64,000 nt of DNA from Rhizobium jaguaris (GTDB lineage: Bacteria > Pseudomonadota > Alphaproteobacteria > Rhizobiales > Rhizobiaceae), in NCBI RefSeq assembly GCF_003627755.1, contig NZ_CP032694.1, positions 3,339,501 to 3,403,500 on the forward strand, in the 5' to 3' direction. The position numbers and the translations under genes were made by a program. This document shows, piece after piece, positions 25,726-34,376 of the stretch (the stretch's first letter is position 1; every line of letters starts with the position of its first letter). Under the pieces are notes generated by a model. The model made no database searches. It worked only from the letters and a program-made list of their open reading frames with translations, and was not told where the DNA came from.

Positions 25726-27315
25726 ATGAGCGACCATGACTATATAATTGTCGGCAGCGGCATCAACGCGCTGGTTGCGGCTGCCATGCTGGGCAAGAAG
25801 GGCCGGAAGGTGCTCGTCCTCGAGCGCAACGACCGCATCGGCGGTTGCCTGCGCAGCGAGGAGATCACCGAACCGGGCTTCGTCCATGATGTCATGGCGA
25901 CGACGATGGTGCTGTTCCTGACGTCGCCGGCCTATGGTGCCATCGGCAAGGATCTGGAAGCCCGCGGCCTCGAATTCGCGCACGCCGATCTGCCGACTGG
26001 CGTGCTGAGGCCGGATGGTTCGCATGTCATCTTCTCGAAAGACCGGCGCCGTAACATCGCCACCTTCGATGAGCTGTCGCTCGGCGACGGCCAGACGTTT
26101 TTGCGGGAGATGGATGCGCTCGCCGCCGACGCCCCTTTCCTGTTTTCGCTGCTCGGCGGCGCCCTGTGGTCGGGCCTGACCTTGAAGACCGTCGCCAAAC
26201 AAGGTTGGAGCCGCGGCCTGCGCAAGCTCGCCGCCTGGTTCGGCGACGCGCTGACGCCGGCCCGAGGCTACCTCGAAAACACCTATCGTTCCGAAGATAT
26301 TCACGCGCTCTGGGCGCCCTGGGTGCTGCATTGCGGCCTCGGGCCGGAGAGCGCCTATTCAGCTGAGATGCTAAAGGTCATCGGCTTTGCCATAGAGCTC
26401 GCCGGCGCTCCCATTGTCAAAGGCGGCGCGGGTGGTCTGCTGACAGCCTTCGAACGGCTGATCAAAGACAATGGCGGCGAGATCCGCACCAACACCGATG
26501 TGGAAAACATCATCCCCGGTCCCGGCGGGGGCGCCGGCGGCGTCAAGCTTGTCGGTGCCGAAACGCTGAAGGCCAATGCCGGCGTCATCTGCTCCGTGAC
26601 GCCGAACCAGCTCTACGAACGGCTGATGCGGGACTGGCCGACGCCGCTTCCGGCCGATATCAAGACCAGCGTTGCCCGCTATCGCTATGGCAAGGGCAAC
26701 ATGCAGATCCACTACGCCCTCTCCGAGCCGCCGCGCTGGAAGGCCAATGCGGAACTTGGTCAGGTCGCGCTTCTTCATCTGACGCCCGGTCTCGACGGCG
26801 TTTCGCGCGCCGCCAACGAATGTGAACGAGGGCTACTGCCGGCTGAACCGACCGTCTGTGTCGGCCAGCCCACCTCTTTCGATCCCAGCCGTGCGCCGGA
26901 GGGTAAATCGATCCTCTGGCTGCAGCTTCCGGAAGCGCCGCGGCATATCAAAGGCGACGCGGCGGGCGAGATCGGGGCACCGGCAGACGGCCGTTGGACG
27001 GAAGAAGGGCGCGAGCGCTATGCCGATCGCATCGAGTCGCTGCTCGAAAGTCATATCGAGAATTTCTCCGGCATAAAGCTCGCCCGGCGCTGCTATTCGC
27101 CCGCAGATATCGAGGCGATGAACCTGAATCTCGTCGGTGGTGACCCCTATGGCGGCTACTGCGGTATAGACCAGTTTTTCCTCTGGCGCCCCTTCAAGTC
27201 GTCTGTTAACCACCGCACCCATGTACCCGGCCTGTACCACATTGGTGCTTCGGCGCATCCCGGCCCGGGGCTTGGCGGAGGCTCGGGTTTCCTGCTTGCA
27301 TCATCGTTAAAATAA
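25726..27315 (+). CDS. NAD(P)/FAD-dependent oxidoreductase, phytoene desaturase-like (paralogue)
   Basis: A 529-residue flavoprotein related along its whole length to the one at 22903. The dinucleotide loop is IVGSGINALVAAAMLGKKG (residues 8-26), then LERNDRIGGCLRSEE. GAPIVKGGAGGLLTAFERLI near residue 225 and the C-terminal YHIGASAHPGPGLGGGSGF are shared family blocks. The second loop glycine is replaced (GSGINA rather than GxGxxG), which is tolerated in this superfamily. It follows the cyclase gene after 71 bases and precedes marR by 27 bases, so cyclase, flavoprotein and regulator are probably one transcription unit. Confidence 0.82.
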   Translation: MSDHDYIIVGSGINALVAAAMLGKKGRKVLVLERNDRIGGCLRSEEITEPGFVHDVMATTMVLFLTSPAYGAIGKDLEARGLEFAHADLPTGVLRPDGSHVIFSKDRRRNIATFDELSLGDGQTFLREMDALAADAPFLFSLLGGALWSGLTLKTVAKQGWSRGLRKLAAWFGDALTPARGYLENTYRSEDIHALWAPWVLHCGLGPESAYSAEMLKVIGFAIELAGAPIVKGGAGGLLTAFERLIKDNGGEIRTNTDVENIIPGPGGGAGGVKLVGAETLKANAGVICSVTPNQLYERLMRDWPTPLPADIKTSVARYRYGKGNMQIHYALSEPPRWKANAELGQVALLHLTPGLDGVSRAANECERGLLPAEPTVCVGQPTSFDPSRAPEGKSILWLQLPEAPRHIKGDAAGEIGAPADGRWTEEGRERYADRIESLLESHIENFSGIKLARRCYSPADIEAMNLNLVGGDPYGGYCGIDQFFLWRPFKSSVNHRTHVPGLYHIGASAHPGPGLGGGSGFLLASSLK

Positions 27316-27342
27316 TAAGGTTCCACAGGGAGATATCGTCCA

Positions 27343-27852
27343 ATGGAGGAGCGGTTTTCAGGCACCGTTTTACGGCGACGCAGCCAGGAGAACACCGAGA
27401 AGCGTCCGACCATGGGCGAAATAGGGCTCAATCACTTCGCCCCGTATCTGATGAACCGACTGATGGCCCGCTGGAACATCAACATGTCGGAAGAGCTGCG
27501 CGAATATGACATGACGACCGCGAAGATGCGCGCGCTCGCCGTCCTCAGCGTCTCTTCCTCGGTCACCATCAACGAACTCTCCGTCTTTGCCGTCACCGAA
27601 CAATCGACGATGAGCCGGACGCTAGACTCCCTGGAACAGCAGGGCTTCATCCGCCGTCAGCCCCGCATCGAGGACATGCGTATCCGCGACGTCTCCATCA
27701 CCGAGGAAGGACGCGCCGCCTTCGAAAAGGTCTGGCCGACCATGTACGATCTGTTTCTGCAGATGTTCGATGGCGTGGAAGAGACGGAGTACCGGGCGTT
27801 CATCTCGACGCTGCACAAGGTGCTGCACAATATCCGCAAGCATGAGATTTGA
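27343..27852 (+). CDS. MarR family transcriptional regulator (second copy)
   Basis: A 169-residue MarR protein. The winged helix includes SSSVTINELSVFAVTEQSTMSRTLDSLEQQG (recognition core TEQSTMSRTLDSLEQ, about residue 88), and the wing has the RIEDMRIRDVSIT segment, where the usual D-x-R-R reads D-M-R-I-R. The start at 27343 has GGGAG upstream. The N-terminal 20 residues are rich in Arg/Glu and may be disordered. It is the last gene of the cyclase/flavoprotein unit and is the other candidate repressor for the repeated palindrome. Its ligand would be a pathway intermediate. Confidence 0.9.
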   Translation: MEERFSGTVLRRRSQENTEKRPTMGEIGLNHFAPYLMNRLMARWNINMSEELREYDMTTAKMRALAVLSVSSSVTINELSVFAVTEQSTMSRTLDSLEQQGFIRRQPRIEDMRIRDVSITEEGRAAFEKVWPTMYDLFLQMFDGVEETEYRAFISTLHKVLHNIRKHEI

Positions 27853-27872
27853 GGAACAAAACTAGCGATTGG

Positions 27873-28178
27873 TTAGTCTGCCGACCAATCTTCCGGAAAA
27901 CTTTGCCCACCATAAAGTACGCGTAAAATACGCACAGTGTCGGCTTCGACGATGAATGCAATCGACGCCCGGCGTTCGAAACCTATAATTCTGATGCCTG
28001 GGAGGAGATCATCGCGAACTGTACCGCGTTCTGGGAAAACTGTAAGCGCCCGACAAGAGGCTTCTATTCGATCGATGTAGTCGCCAGCTAGTCTGTGATC
28101 AGCCTGTTTTGCAATGTAGTCATAGAGCGCCTTAAGATCGGCTCTCGCCGCCGGTCTGAAGACAATCCTATGAGCCAC
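27873..28178 (-). CDS. ParE/RelE superfamily toxin
   Basis: A 101-residue RelE/ParE-fold toxin. HRIVFRPAARADLKALYDYIA at the N-terminus and YIDRIEASCRALTVFPERG are the family hallmarks, with GIRIIGFERRASIAFIVEADTVRILRVLYGGQ forming the beta-sheet core (IAFIVEADTVRILRVLYGG is the key part). ParE proteins poison DNA gyrase; RelE proteins cut mRNA on the ribosome. The catalytic RelE residues are not evident, favouring ParE. The start is GTG at 28178, overlapping the antitoxin stop by 11 bases, so translation is coupled. A GATTGGT/ACCAATC inverted repeat spans its stop codon. Confidence 0.87.
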   Translation of the reverse strand: MAHRIVFRPAARADLKALYDYIAKQADHRLAGDYIDRIEASCRALTVFPERGTVRDDLLPGIRIIGFERRASIAFIVEADTVRILRVLYGGQSFPEDWSAD

Positions 28179-28443
28179 GCTTACCGGCTTTCATCTGTTC
28201 CAGATGGTAAGCACGTAACTCCGCGAAGACGTCGTCAGCGGGGATGTCTGGCGCGGGATCTTCTAGCGCCTCGCGAATTTTGGCTCGCATAACTGCGTTA
28301 ACGGCTGCTTCCTCACGGTCGAGCGCGCGTAACGCAGCACGAACGACTTCGCTGGCGGATTCATATGCCCCTGACGCAAGGCGCTCATCCAAAAGATGCT
28401 GTTGTTTTCCCAGCGTGACAGTAATCGGCTTGCTTGTGCGCAT
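28168..28443 (-). CDS. ParD-like antitoxin (ribbon-helix-helix)
   Basis: A 91-residue type II antitoxin. A ribbon-helix-helix DNA-binding domain occupies residues 5-50 (ITVTLGKQQHLLDERLASGAY, then ESASEVVRAALRALDREE). The acidic, flexible C-terminus would wrap around the toxin. The ATG at 28443 is favoured over an in-frame extension to 28476 because MRTSKPITVTL is the expected beginning. The perfect palindrome TTACACTGTAA at 28484-28494 is 41 bases upstream and is a candidate operator for autorepression. The pair is inserted between marR and the ior genes and has no evident role in the catabolic pathway. Confidence 0.87.
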   Translation of the reverse strand: MRTSKPITVTLGKQQHLLDERLASGAYESASEVVRAALRALDREEAAVNAVMRAKIREALEDPAPDIPADDVFAELRAYHLEQMKAGKRGS

Positions 28444-28483
28444 GGCGGCTATCCTCAACTCCCGCCAACTTAGCACATAATTG

Positions 28484-28494
28484 TTACACTGTAA
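28484..28494. promoter_or_regulatory. Candidate ParD operator
   Basis: TTACACTGTAA is a perfect 11-base palindrome upstream of the antitoxin start, inside an AT-rich promoter-like stretch. The role is inferred from position and the known autoregulation of these modules. Confidence 0.4.
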
Positions 28495-28510
28495 TACATT
28501 TTCTGCTATT

Positions 28511-30070
28511 TCACAGCGTCGCTACCGTCTTCAGCGCCCCGTCCAGCGCAATGCCCTTCTCATCCAGCAGCGCCGCCTGCCTCAATCTCTTCATCCACGC
28601 AGCTCCGTCGTCACGATCACGTAGCATCGACAGCGCCGACATCACGCGATCGAACTTTGACAGGCCGCGCGCATGCGTGTCGGAATAGCCTTTGACCAGA
28701 CGGCGGTTGTTGAGCACTTCGACGGCGAGGTCGTAATTGACGCCCAGAAGATTGGTGGCGGCTGCGAGCCAGGTTTCACGATGCTCGACTTCACGCATAT
28801 GGCGCAGCGTGCCACGGCGGGTTCGGCGCAGTGCTGAGACAAGATAAAGGCCGAGGAACCAGAAGAGCGTGCCCGTCTGCACCCGGCGGCCCTTGTTGAC
28901 TATGCGATCGAGACGATTGAAGAGCTTGGGCCGGCTCTCAATCCAGAGGCCGAGGCCTTTCGGCAAGGTGCCGCAGACCTCTTCCATGCGTGGGTGCATA
29001 TATTCGGTCATGTAGACGATCTGGTCGTCCTTGGCGCCGACTTCCTTGCGCACGCGATCGAAACGCGAGGCACGCACCTTCAAATCGGCGACGCGGATGA
29101 CATCGTCATAGGCCATGGCGACCGCTGTATATTTCGCCGCCTGCACGGTGAATGCGAAATCCTTGGCCGCACCGCCAGCTTTGCGATCGAGGGCGTAGAG
29201 CGCTGCAACGCGGGTCAGATATTCATCGGCATAGGCCGGGTCCTGATAGTCGGTAAGCTTCTTGACTCCGGCAAACAGCAGCGGCCGCGCTTCCTCCGGA
29301 AACTCGGCGCGGATGCGATGCACCAGACGGTCAAGCGCCGGATGACCGGCCGTTTCCGGCAAGGCATCGAAATGTTTCGGTGGCGTCGCGGAAACGGCAT
29401 CGCGCGGCTTGTCCTTGGCGCGGTCGAAGGCGGCGTTGAAAGCCTTCAGGCTGGGCTCGATGCCCCTGCCGCCGGCACGGATCATGGCTTCAAAGGCCTG
29501 CTTGGCGAAAGGCAGCGCCCCCGAGGCCGCCAGCGCACCGAACATCGATGCGGAAATCACGCTGCCATTCTTGACGGCCAGCGTCTCCATGTCGAAGGCG
29601 ATGGTGCGCTTGGCGGCAAAATCCGTGGCTTCGACCACCACTTCTGGATTGCCGATACCATCGCCCGGCTTCTCCTTTTCGCCGACAGCGAAAGAACGAT
29701 GCGTCGAGGCGATCAGCACGGTCTTATCGGGCGTCACCAGGCCGCGCAGCACGGAACGGCCGGCTTCCATCAGCTCGGCCGCCATGACGACATCGACATC
29801 GCCCGGCGTCGGCATGAGCGAGAAGATCGGCGCATGCCCGTCACGGGCCTGCAGCATCTCGATATAGTAGATCGTGGCGCCTGTGCGTTGCGCCACGCCA
29901 GGAACAGAGGTGGTCTGCGCCATCCAGCCTTCGGCTTCGGCAAGCCCGACGATCCAGTCGGCCAAGACACCACCGCCCTGCCCGCCCATGGCGAGGATGG
30001 CCAGTGACAGCGGCTTGTCGGTAGATAGACGTTGGGTACCGATATTGGTCATGCTGACATGCTCGTTCAT
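28511..30070 (-). CDS. Indolepyruvate oxidoreductase subunit beta (IorB-like) with extra C-terminal domain
   Basis: A 519-residue protein. The first 200 residues form the pyruvate/ketoisovalerate oxidoreductase gamma-type catalytic domain: LAILAMGGQGGGVLADWIVGLAE (core AMGGQGGGVLADW, residue 28), VPGVAQRTGATIYYIEM, and GSVISASMFGALAASGALPF. The remaining 300 residues are an additional all-helical domain (DUF6537 type) seen in the aerobic, long form of this subunit. It is 9 bases downstream of the alpha-subunit gene. Together they would oxidatively decarboxylate an arylpyruvate such as indolepyruvate to the acyl-CoA. The symbol is left open because this long form differs from classical IorB. 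Confidence 0.85.
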   Translation of the reverse strand: MNEHVSMTNIGTQRLSTDKPLSLAILAMGGQGGGVLADWIVGLAEAEGWMAQTTSVPGVAQRTGATIYYIEMLQARDGHAPIFSLMPTPGDVDVVMAAELMEAGRSVLRGLVTPDKTVLIASTHRSFAVGEKEKPGDGIGNPEVVVEATDFAAKRTIAFDMETLAVKNGSVISASMFGALAASGALPFAKQAFEAMIRAGGRGIEPSLKAFNAAFDRAKDKPRDAVSATPPKHFDALPETAGHPALDRLVHRIRAEFPEEARPLLFAGVKKLTDYQDPAYADEYLTRVAALYALDRKAGGAAKDFAFTVQAAKYTAVAMAYDDVIRVADLKVRASRFDRVRKEVGAKDDQIVYMTEYMHPRMEEVCGTLPKGLGLWIESRPKLFNRLDRIVNKGRRVQTGTLFWFLGLYLVSALRRTRRGTLRHMREVEHRETWLAAATNLLGVNYDLAVEVLNNRRLVKGYSDTHARGLSKFDRVMSALSMLRDRDDGAAWMKRLRQAALLDEKGIALDGALKTVATL

Positions 30071-30079
30071 ATCGATCCC

Positions 30080-32233
30080 TCAATCCGCAAAGACGATGCG
30101 GCCGGCCTGGCGGCGGGCCTGCAGCCAGCCGATGACGGCGGCGCGCGTGCGGGCAAGGAAGCGATCCCAACCAGTGGGGTTGAAGATGATATCGGCGCGG
30201 TAGAAGGAGGGACAGAGAACCGCGGCCTCCGCTACGTCGCCGCAATTGCCGCAGCCGACGCAATTGTTGTCGACCGCCGCCACCGGATCATCCTTCAGCG
30301 GATCGTCGGTATGCTTGACCGACAGCGACGGACAGCCGGAAAGACGGATGCAGGCGTGATCGCCGGTGCACACATCCTCATCGACGCCGAAGCGCTCCTT
30401 GACCATGCGCTGGCCGTCCTTCACCGCCTTGGCGAATTGCGGCTTCACGCGTCTCTGCTTGTTCAGCATGCATTCCGACGAAGCGACGATAATCTTCGGG
30501 CCCGGCTCCTTCGAGGTCAGCGCCTCACGCAGCGTGTCGCGCATCTTGCCGACATCGTAGGTCCGGTCGATCTGGCGGACCCAGGTCGCGCCGATGCCCT
30601 TGACGGCGTTGACGATGGAATTGTTGGTTTTGCGGCGCGGGTTCAGCGCCCGCGAAGACGGGATGTCCTGGCCGCCGGTTGCCGCTGAATAGTAGTTGTC
30701 GACGATGAGTATGACGCCGTCCTGTTTGTTGAAGACGGCATTGCCGACCGAGGTCGCCAAGCCATTATGCCAGAAGCCGCCATCGCCCATCACGGAAATG
30801 GCGCGCTTTTCGGCGGCGACATTGAAGGCGGACGCGGCAGCCGGGCCGAGACCATAGCCCATCGTCGTGCTACCGATGTTGAATGGCGGCAGGATCGAGA
30901 ACAGGTGGCAACCGATATCGCCGGAGATGTGATGCTCGCCGAGCTCGTTCTCGACTAGCTTCATCGCCGCGAAGATCGGTCTTTCAGGACAGCCGATGCA
31001 GAAACCCGGCGGGCGCGGCGGCACAACTTCGGCCAGCGCTTTGACCTTCGGGTCATTGAGAACAGGCGTCGGGTCCGGCAATGGCGGCTGGTTGCCGAGC
31101 AACACACGCTGATGCGTCTCAAGGAATTTCTTGATGCCCTTCGTCAGCACCGGCACGGTGTATTCACCACCCATCGGCAGGACGTCTTTGCCGGAAATCT
31201 TGGTCTGGATGTCACGGCGGCGCAGGATGGTGTTGAGCGATTGCTCGATATATTCCGGCGCCCCTTCCTCGACCATCAGAACGGCCTTCTTGTTCGCGCA
31301 GAACTCGGCCACCTGATCGTCAACCAGCGGATAGGCGACATTGAGGACATAAAGCGGCACCGCGGAGTTGCCGTAGACATCGGCAAGGCCGAGCTGCTCC
31401 AGTGCGCGCATGACGCCATTATACATGCCGCCGAGCAGGATGATGCCGACTTCGCCTTCGGACGGACCGAAATATTCGTTGAGCTGACGCTTCTTGATGA
31501 ACTCGATGGCGGCCGGCCAGCGCTTCTCCAGCTTCTCCTTCTCATGCAGGAAGGAGGCCGGCGGCAGCACGATACGGTTGACGTCGCGCACCGGATTTTC
31601 CAGCGCCTGCTTGAGCGTATATTTCGGCCGCTTGTTGTCCTTGGCTTCGAACTGGCCGTGAACATGGCAGCTGCGAATGCCCACCTGCAGCATGACCGGC
31701 GTATTGGAGGCTTCCGACAGTTCGAACCCCTCCTCGACCGCCTGCACGATCGACGGCAGGTTCGGACGCGGATTGAGCAGCCACATCTGCGATTTCATCG
31801 CATAGGCATGGCTGCGCTCCTGCATGATCGAGGAGCCTTCGCCATAGTCTTCGCCGATGATGATCAGCGCGCCGCCGGTGACGCCGCCGGACGACAGGTT
31901 GGAGAGCGCATCGGATGCAACATTGGTGCCCGCTGTCGACTTCCAAGTCACGGCGCCGCGCACCGGATACATGACAGAGGCTGAAAGCATTGCGGCAGCG
32001 GCAGCCTCCGAAGCCGAGGTCTCGAAATGTACGCCCAGGTCTTCCATCACGTCCTTGGCATCGGCCAGTACGTCCATCAAATGGGAAATTGGCGATCCCT
32101 GGTAACCGCCGACATAGGAAACGCCGGATTGCAACAGCGCTTTCGTGATCGCGAGAATACCTTCGCCGCGGAAGATGTCGCCTTCCCCGAGCTTCAGATC
32201 CTCGACTTCGCGCGCAAACGACCGTTCGGCCAT
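30080..32233 (-). CDS. iorA: Indolepyruvate ferredoxin oxidoreductase subunit alpha
   Basis: A 717-residue subunit. The N-terminal pyrimidine-binding domain includes GGYQGSPISHLMD and FETSASEAAAAAMLSASVM. The TPP-binding core is GDGGFWHNGLATSVGNAVFN (near residue 485), with IVDNYYSAATGGQ downstream. The C-terminal cluster motifs are VCTGDHACIRLSGCPS and NNCVGCGNCGDVAEAAVLCPS. The second has the C-x2-C-x2-C...C-P form of a 4Fe-4S site; the first is less regular. The FCIGCPERPIF motif is the family signature. The enzyme converts indolepyruvate and related 2-oxo acids to acyl-CoA, CO2 and reduced ferredoxin. The gene leads the leftward iorA-iorB unit. Confidence 0.92.
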   Translation of the reverse strand: MAERSFAREVEDLKLGEGDIFRGEGILAITKALLQSGVSYVGGYQGSPISHLMDVLADAKDVMEDLGVHFETSASEAAAAAMLSASVMYPVRGAVTWKSTAGTNVASDALSNLSSGGVTGGALIIIGEDYGEGSSIMQERSHAYAMKSQMWLLNPRPNLPSIVQAVEEGFELSEASNTPVMLQVGIRSCHVHGQFEAKDNKRPKYTLKQALENPVRDVNRIVLPPASFLHEKEKLEKRWPAAIEFIKKRQLNEYFGPSEGEVGIILLGGMYNGVMRALEQLGLADVYGNSAVPLYVLNVAYPLVDDQVAEFCANKKAVLMVEEGAPEYIEQSLNTILRRRDIQTKISGKDVLPMGGEYTVPVLTKGIKKFLETHQRVLLGNQPPLPDPTPVLNDPKVKALAEVVPPRPPGFCIGCPERPIFAAMKLVENELGEHHISGDIGCHLFSILPPFNIGSTTMGYGLGPAAASAFNVAAEKRAISVMGDGGFWHNGLATSVGNAVFNKQDGVILIVDNYYSAATGGQDIPSSRALNPRRKTNNSIVNAVKGIGATWVRQIDRTYDVGKMRDTLREALTSKEPGPKIIVASSECMLNKQRRVKPQFAKAVKDGQRMVKERFGVDEDVCTGDHACIRLSGCPSLSVKHTDDPLKDDPVAAVDNNCVGCGNCGDVAEAAVLCPSFYRADIIFNPTGWDRFLARTRAAVIGWLQARRQAGRIVFAD

Positions 32234-32610
32234 CGAAGTTACCCCTTCGCCCTATCGAGCTTGTTCTTAAATCATTTGCAAAATCATATTTTGAACCTCG
32301 CCCGGCTGTCAATGAACAAATGGGAAACTGCGCCATCCATATAACTGCCAGAGACATACGCCGGTTGAGGCTTGGAAAAATACTATTCTGAGTCATAAAT
32401 GACGAACGTACATATATGCATTCGCATAAATTATGGACTTCCTTTTCGAAATTCGCGATGAAAATGCCGCTCCGGAATCTGCGAAATGTCCCTAGAAAGC
32501 GCTTGCCGGTTCAGAAGCCTTATTTTAAGATTAAAACATTCCGACAATAAATCGCCAGTGGTAGGCGGGCTTCGCGCTTTTCTACCGCTTAACAGGGGAA
32601 CGGAGTGACC
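32234..32610. promoter_or_regulatory. Divergent regulatory gap with operator site 3 (32523-32536)
   Basis: No gene is visible. TTTTAAGATTAAAA at 32523-32536 matches site 1 at 13 of 14 bases and lies 75 bases before the ABC binding-protein gene. A possible promoter there, TTGCCG (32503) with 17-base spacing to TAAGAT, has its -10 inside the palindrome, which fits repression. Confidence 0.5.
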
Positions 32611-34146
32611 ATGACAACGCTTACTCGGCGCGAGGCCCTTAGCCTCGGCGCAGCCGCATTCATTACTGGGATTCTCGCAGGCCGAACGCATGTGGAAGCC
32701 GCCGAAGCCGGCACGCTAACCATTGCTTTCAACGTCAATTTACCCTCTTTTGATCCGACCACCGGCCCATCGGCAGTCAATCCGACGATCCAGGCGATCT
32801 ATCGCTCGGTCTTCGACCAATATATCGGTCAGGGCCCGGATCTGAAATTCCAGCCGGGATTGCTGACCGCCTGGGGCTGGAATGACGACAAGACGAAGGT
32901 TTGGATGGATGTCCGCGAGGGCGTCACCTGGCACGACGGCTCCAAATTCACACCCGACGACGTCGTCTGGTCGCTGGAGCGCGCCGCCAAGCAGGAGACC
33001 GGCAACCCGATACAGTTCATCTGGTCGACGGCCAATAATTATAAGGTGGAAGGCAATCGCATTACCGGCGACGTCGTCCGTTTCGAACCGACTTACTTTA
33101 AGTGGATGGCCTTCCTGACGGGCTATGTCCTGCCGAAGGACTATTACACGAAGGTCGGCGCGCAAGGCTTCGAAAAGAAGCCGATCGGCACAGGTCCCTA
33201 CATGGTCGATGCCTACGAAGGAAACTCCTTCCTGCGCCTGAAGGCCAATCCGAATTATTTCGGCGGCAAACCAGCCTTCGATACCGTCATCTTCAAGTTC
33301 GTGCCGGATACTACGAGCCGGGTGGCGGAAATCGAATCCGGCTCGTCGGACGTGACCCTCGAAATTCCCTATGAGGATTTCGACCGCCTGAAGAAGAAAT
33401 CCGGCCTTGCCGGCGTCGCCACGCCGATCTCCGATATCGGCATGATCTTCATCAGCAATGTCGATCCGATGCTGGACAAGAATGTCCGCCTCGCCGCGAA
33501 CATGGCGATCGACAAGGACGCGATCATCAAGCGCCTGCTGCGCGGCTACGGCAAGCCGCTTTCGACGCTGGAAGCGCCGGAATACGACGCATACGATCCC
33601 TCGGTCAAAATCCCTTACGATCCAGAACAGGCCAAAAAGCTCCTGGCTGCCAGTGGCTACTCACCGGAAAAGCCGGTGAAGTTCACCATCAAGACGACCC
33701 GCGGCTTCAAGCCGAAGGATTATGAGATGATCCAGGCGATCGTCGGCATGTGGCGCAAGGTCGGTATCGAGGCGGACATCGAAGTCTACGAAATCGCCAA
33801 GCACTACGAACTACGCGCCGCCCATCAGCTCGGCCCGGCCGCTTTCTACAACTGGGGCAATGCCATCGGCGATCCCACGACCTCCACCGGCTTCGCAATG
33901 TTCGGCCCTTCGCCGCACTCGGCCTGGAAGACCAAGGATGTCGACGACATGTTGGGACCGCTCTGGGTCGAAAAGGACGAGGCCAAACGCATTGCCGGCT
34001 GGAAAGCGGCGATCAAATATATCGCCGAGCAGGGCTACGTGATCCCGCTGCTGCAATATGCCCAGCCGATCGTCTACAAGTCGAGCCTGAAGGTGACGCC
34101 GAATGTTTCGGGCGCGCTACAGCCGACGCTGGTGTCGAAGGCTTGA
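32611..34146 (+). CDS. ABC transporter substrate-binding protein, family 5 (peptide/nickel/opine type)
   Basis: A 511-residue periplasmic binding protein. A twin-arginine-like signal (LTRREALSLGAAAFITGILAG, cleaved near VEA-AE at residue 31) leads into the SBP_bac_5 fold. Family landmarks include LTAWGWNDDKTKVWMDVREGVTWHDG, FTPDDVVWSLERA, GTGPYMVDAY and LKANPNYFGG. VRLAANMAIDKDAIIKRLL is the C-lobe signature. The ATG at 32611 was preferred over an in-frame GTG at 32605 because GGAG then has normal spacing. It is first of five genes of a complete importer. The ligand may be an oligopeptide, opine or aromatic conjugate; context favours an aromatic or indolic compound. Confidence 0.9.
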   Translation: MTTLTRREALSLGAAAFITGILAGRTHVEAAEAGTLTIAFNVNLPSFDPTTGPSAVNPTIQAIYRSVFDQYIGQGPDLKFQPGLLTAWGWNDDKTKVWMDVREGVTWHDGSKFTPDDVVWSLERAAKQETGNPIQFIWSTANNYKVEGNRITGDVVRFEPTYFKWMAFLTGYVLPKDYYTKVGAQGFEKKPIGTGPYMVDAYEGNSFLRLKANPNYFGGKPAFDTVIFKFVPDTTSRVAEIESGSSDVTLEIPYEDFDRLKKKSGLAGVATPISDIGMIFISNVDPMLDKNVRLAANMAIDKDAIIKRLLRGYGKPLSTLEAPEYDAYDPSVKIPYDPEQAKKLLAASGYSPEKPVKFTIKTTRGFKPKDYEMIQAIVGMWRKVGIEADIEVYEIAKHYELRAAHQLGPAAFYNWGNAIGDPTTSTGFAMFGPSPHSAWKTKDVDDMLGPLWVEKDEAKRIAGWKAAIKYIAEQGYVIPLLQYAQPIVYKSSLKVTPNVSGALQPTLVSKA

Positions 34147-34177
34147 TGTCGGCTCTACCTCTGTGGCTTTGCCCCTC

Positions 34178-34328
34178 CCCCTCACCCTAACCCTCTCCCC
34201 GCAAGCGGGGAGAGGGAACGACCTTTGTGCCCTCGCTTGAACAAGTCATTAGGGGTAGGCTGTAGGTGCCTCCTTCCCCTTCTCCCCGTCAGAACGGGGA
34301 GAAGGTGCGCGACAGGGCGGATGAGGGG
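34178..34328. repeat. MITE-like intergenic element, copy A
   Basis: A 151-base element bounded by inverted ends CCCCTCA and TGAGGGG. It contains two hairpins, CCCTCTCCCCGC/GCGGGGAGAGGG (34191-34216) and CCTTCTCCCCGT/ACGGGGAGAAGG (34278-34305). The same structure recurs at 55944-56095. It separates the binding-protein gene from the first permease gene and could lower downstream transcription. Confidence 0.65.
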
Positions 34329-34376
34329 CTCAGGGCTCTCATCCCCGCCAGCGGATGCCACCGGAATTCGTAACGA

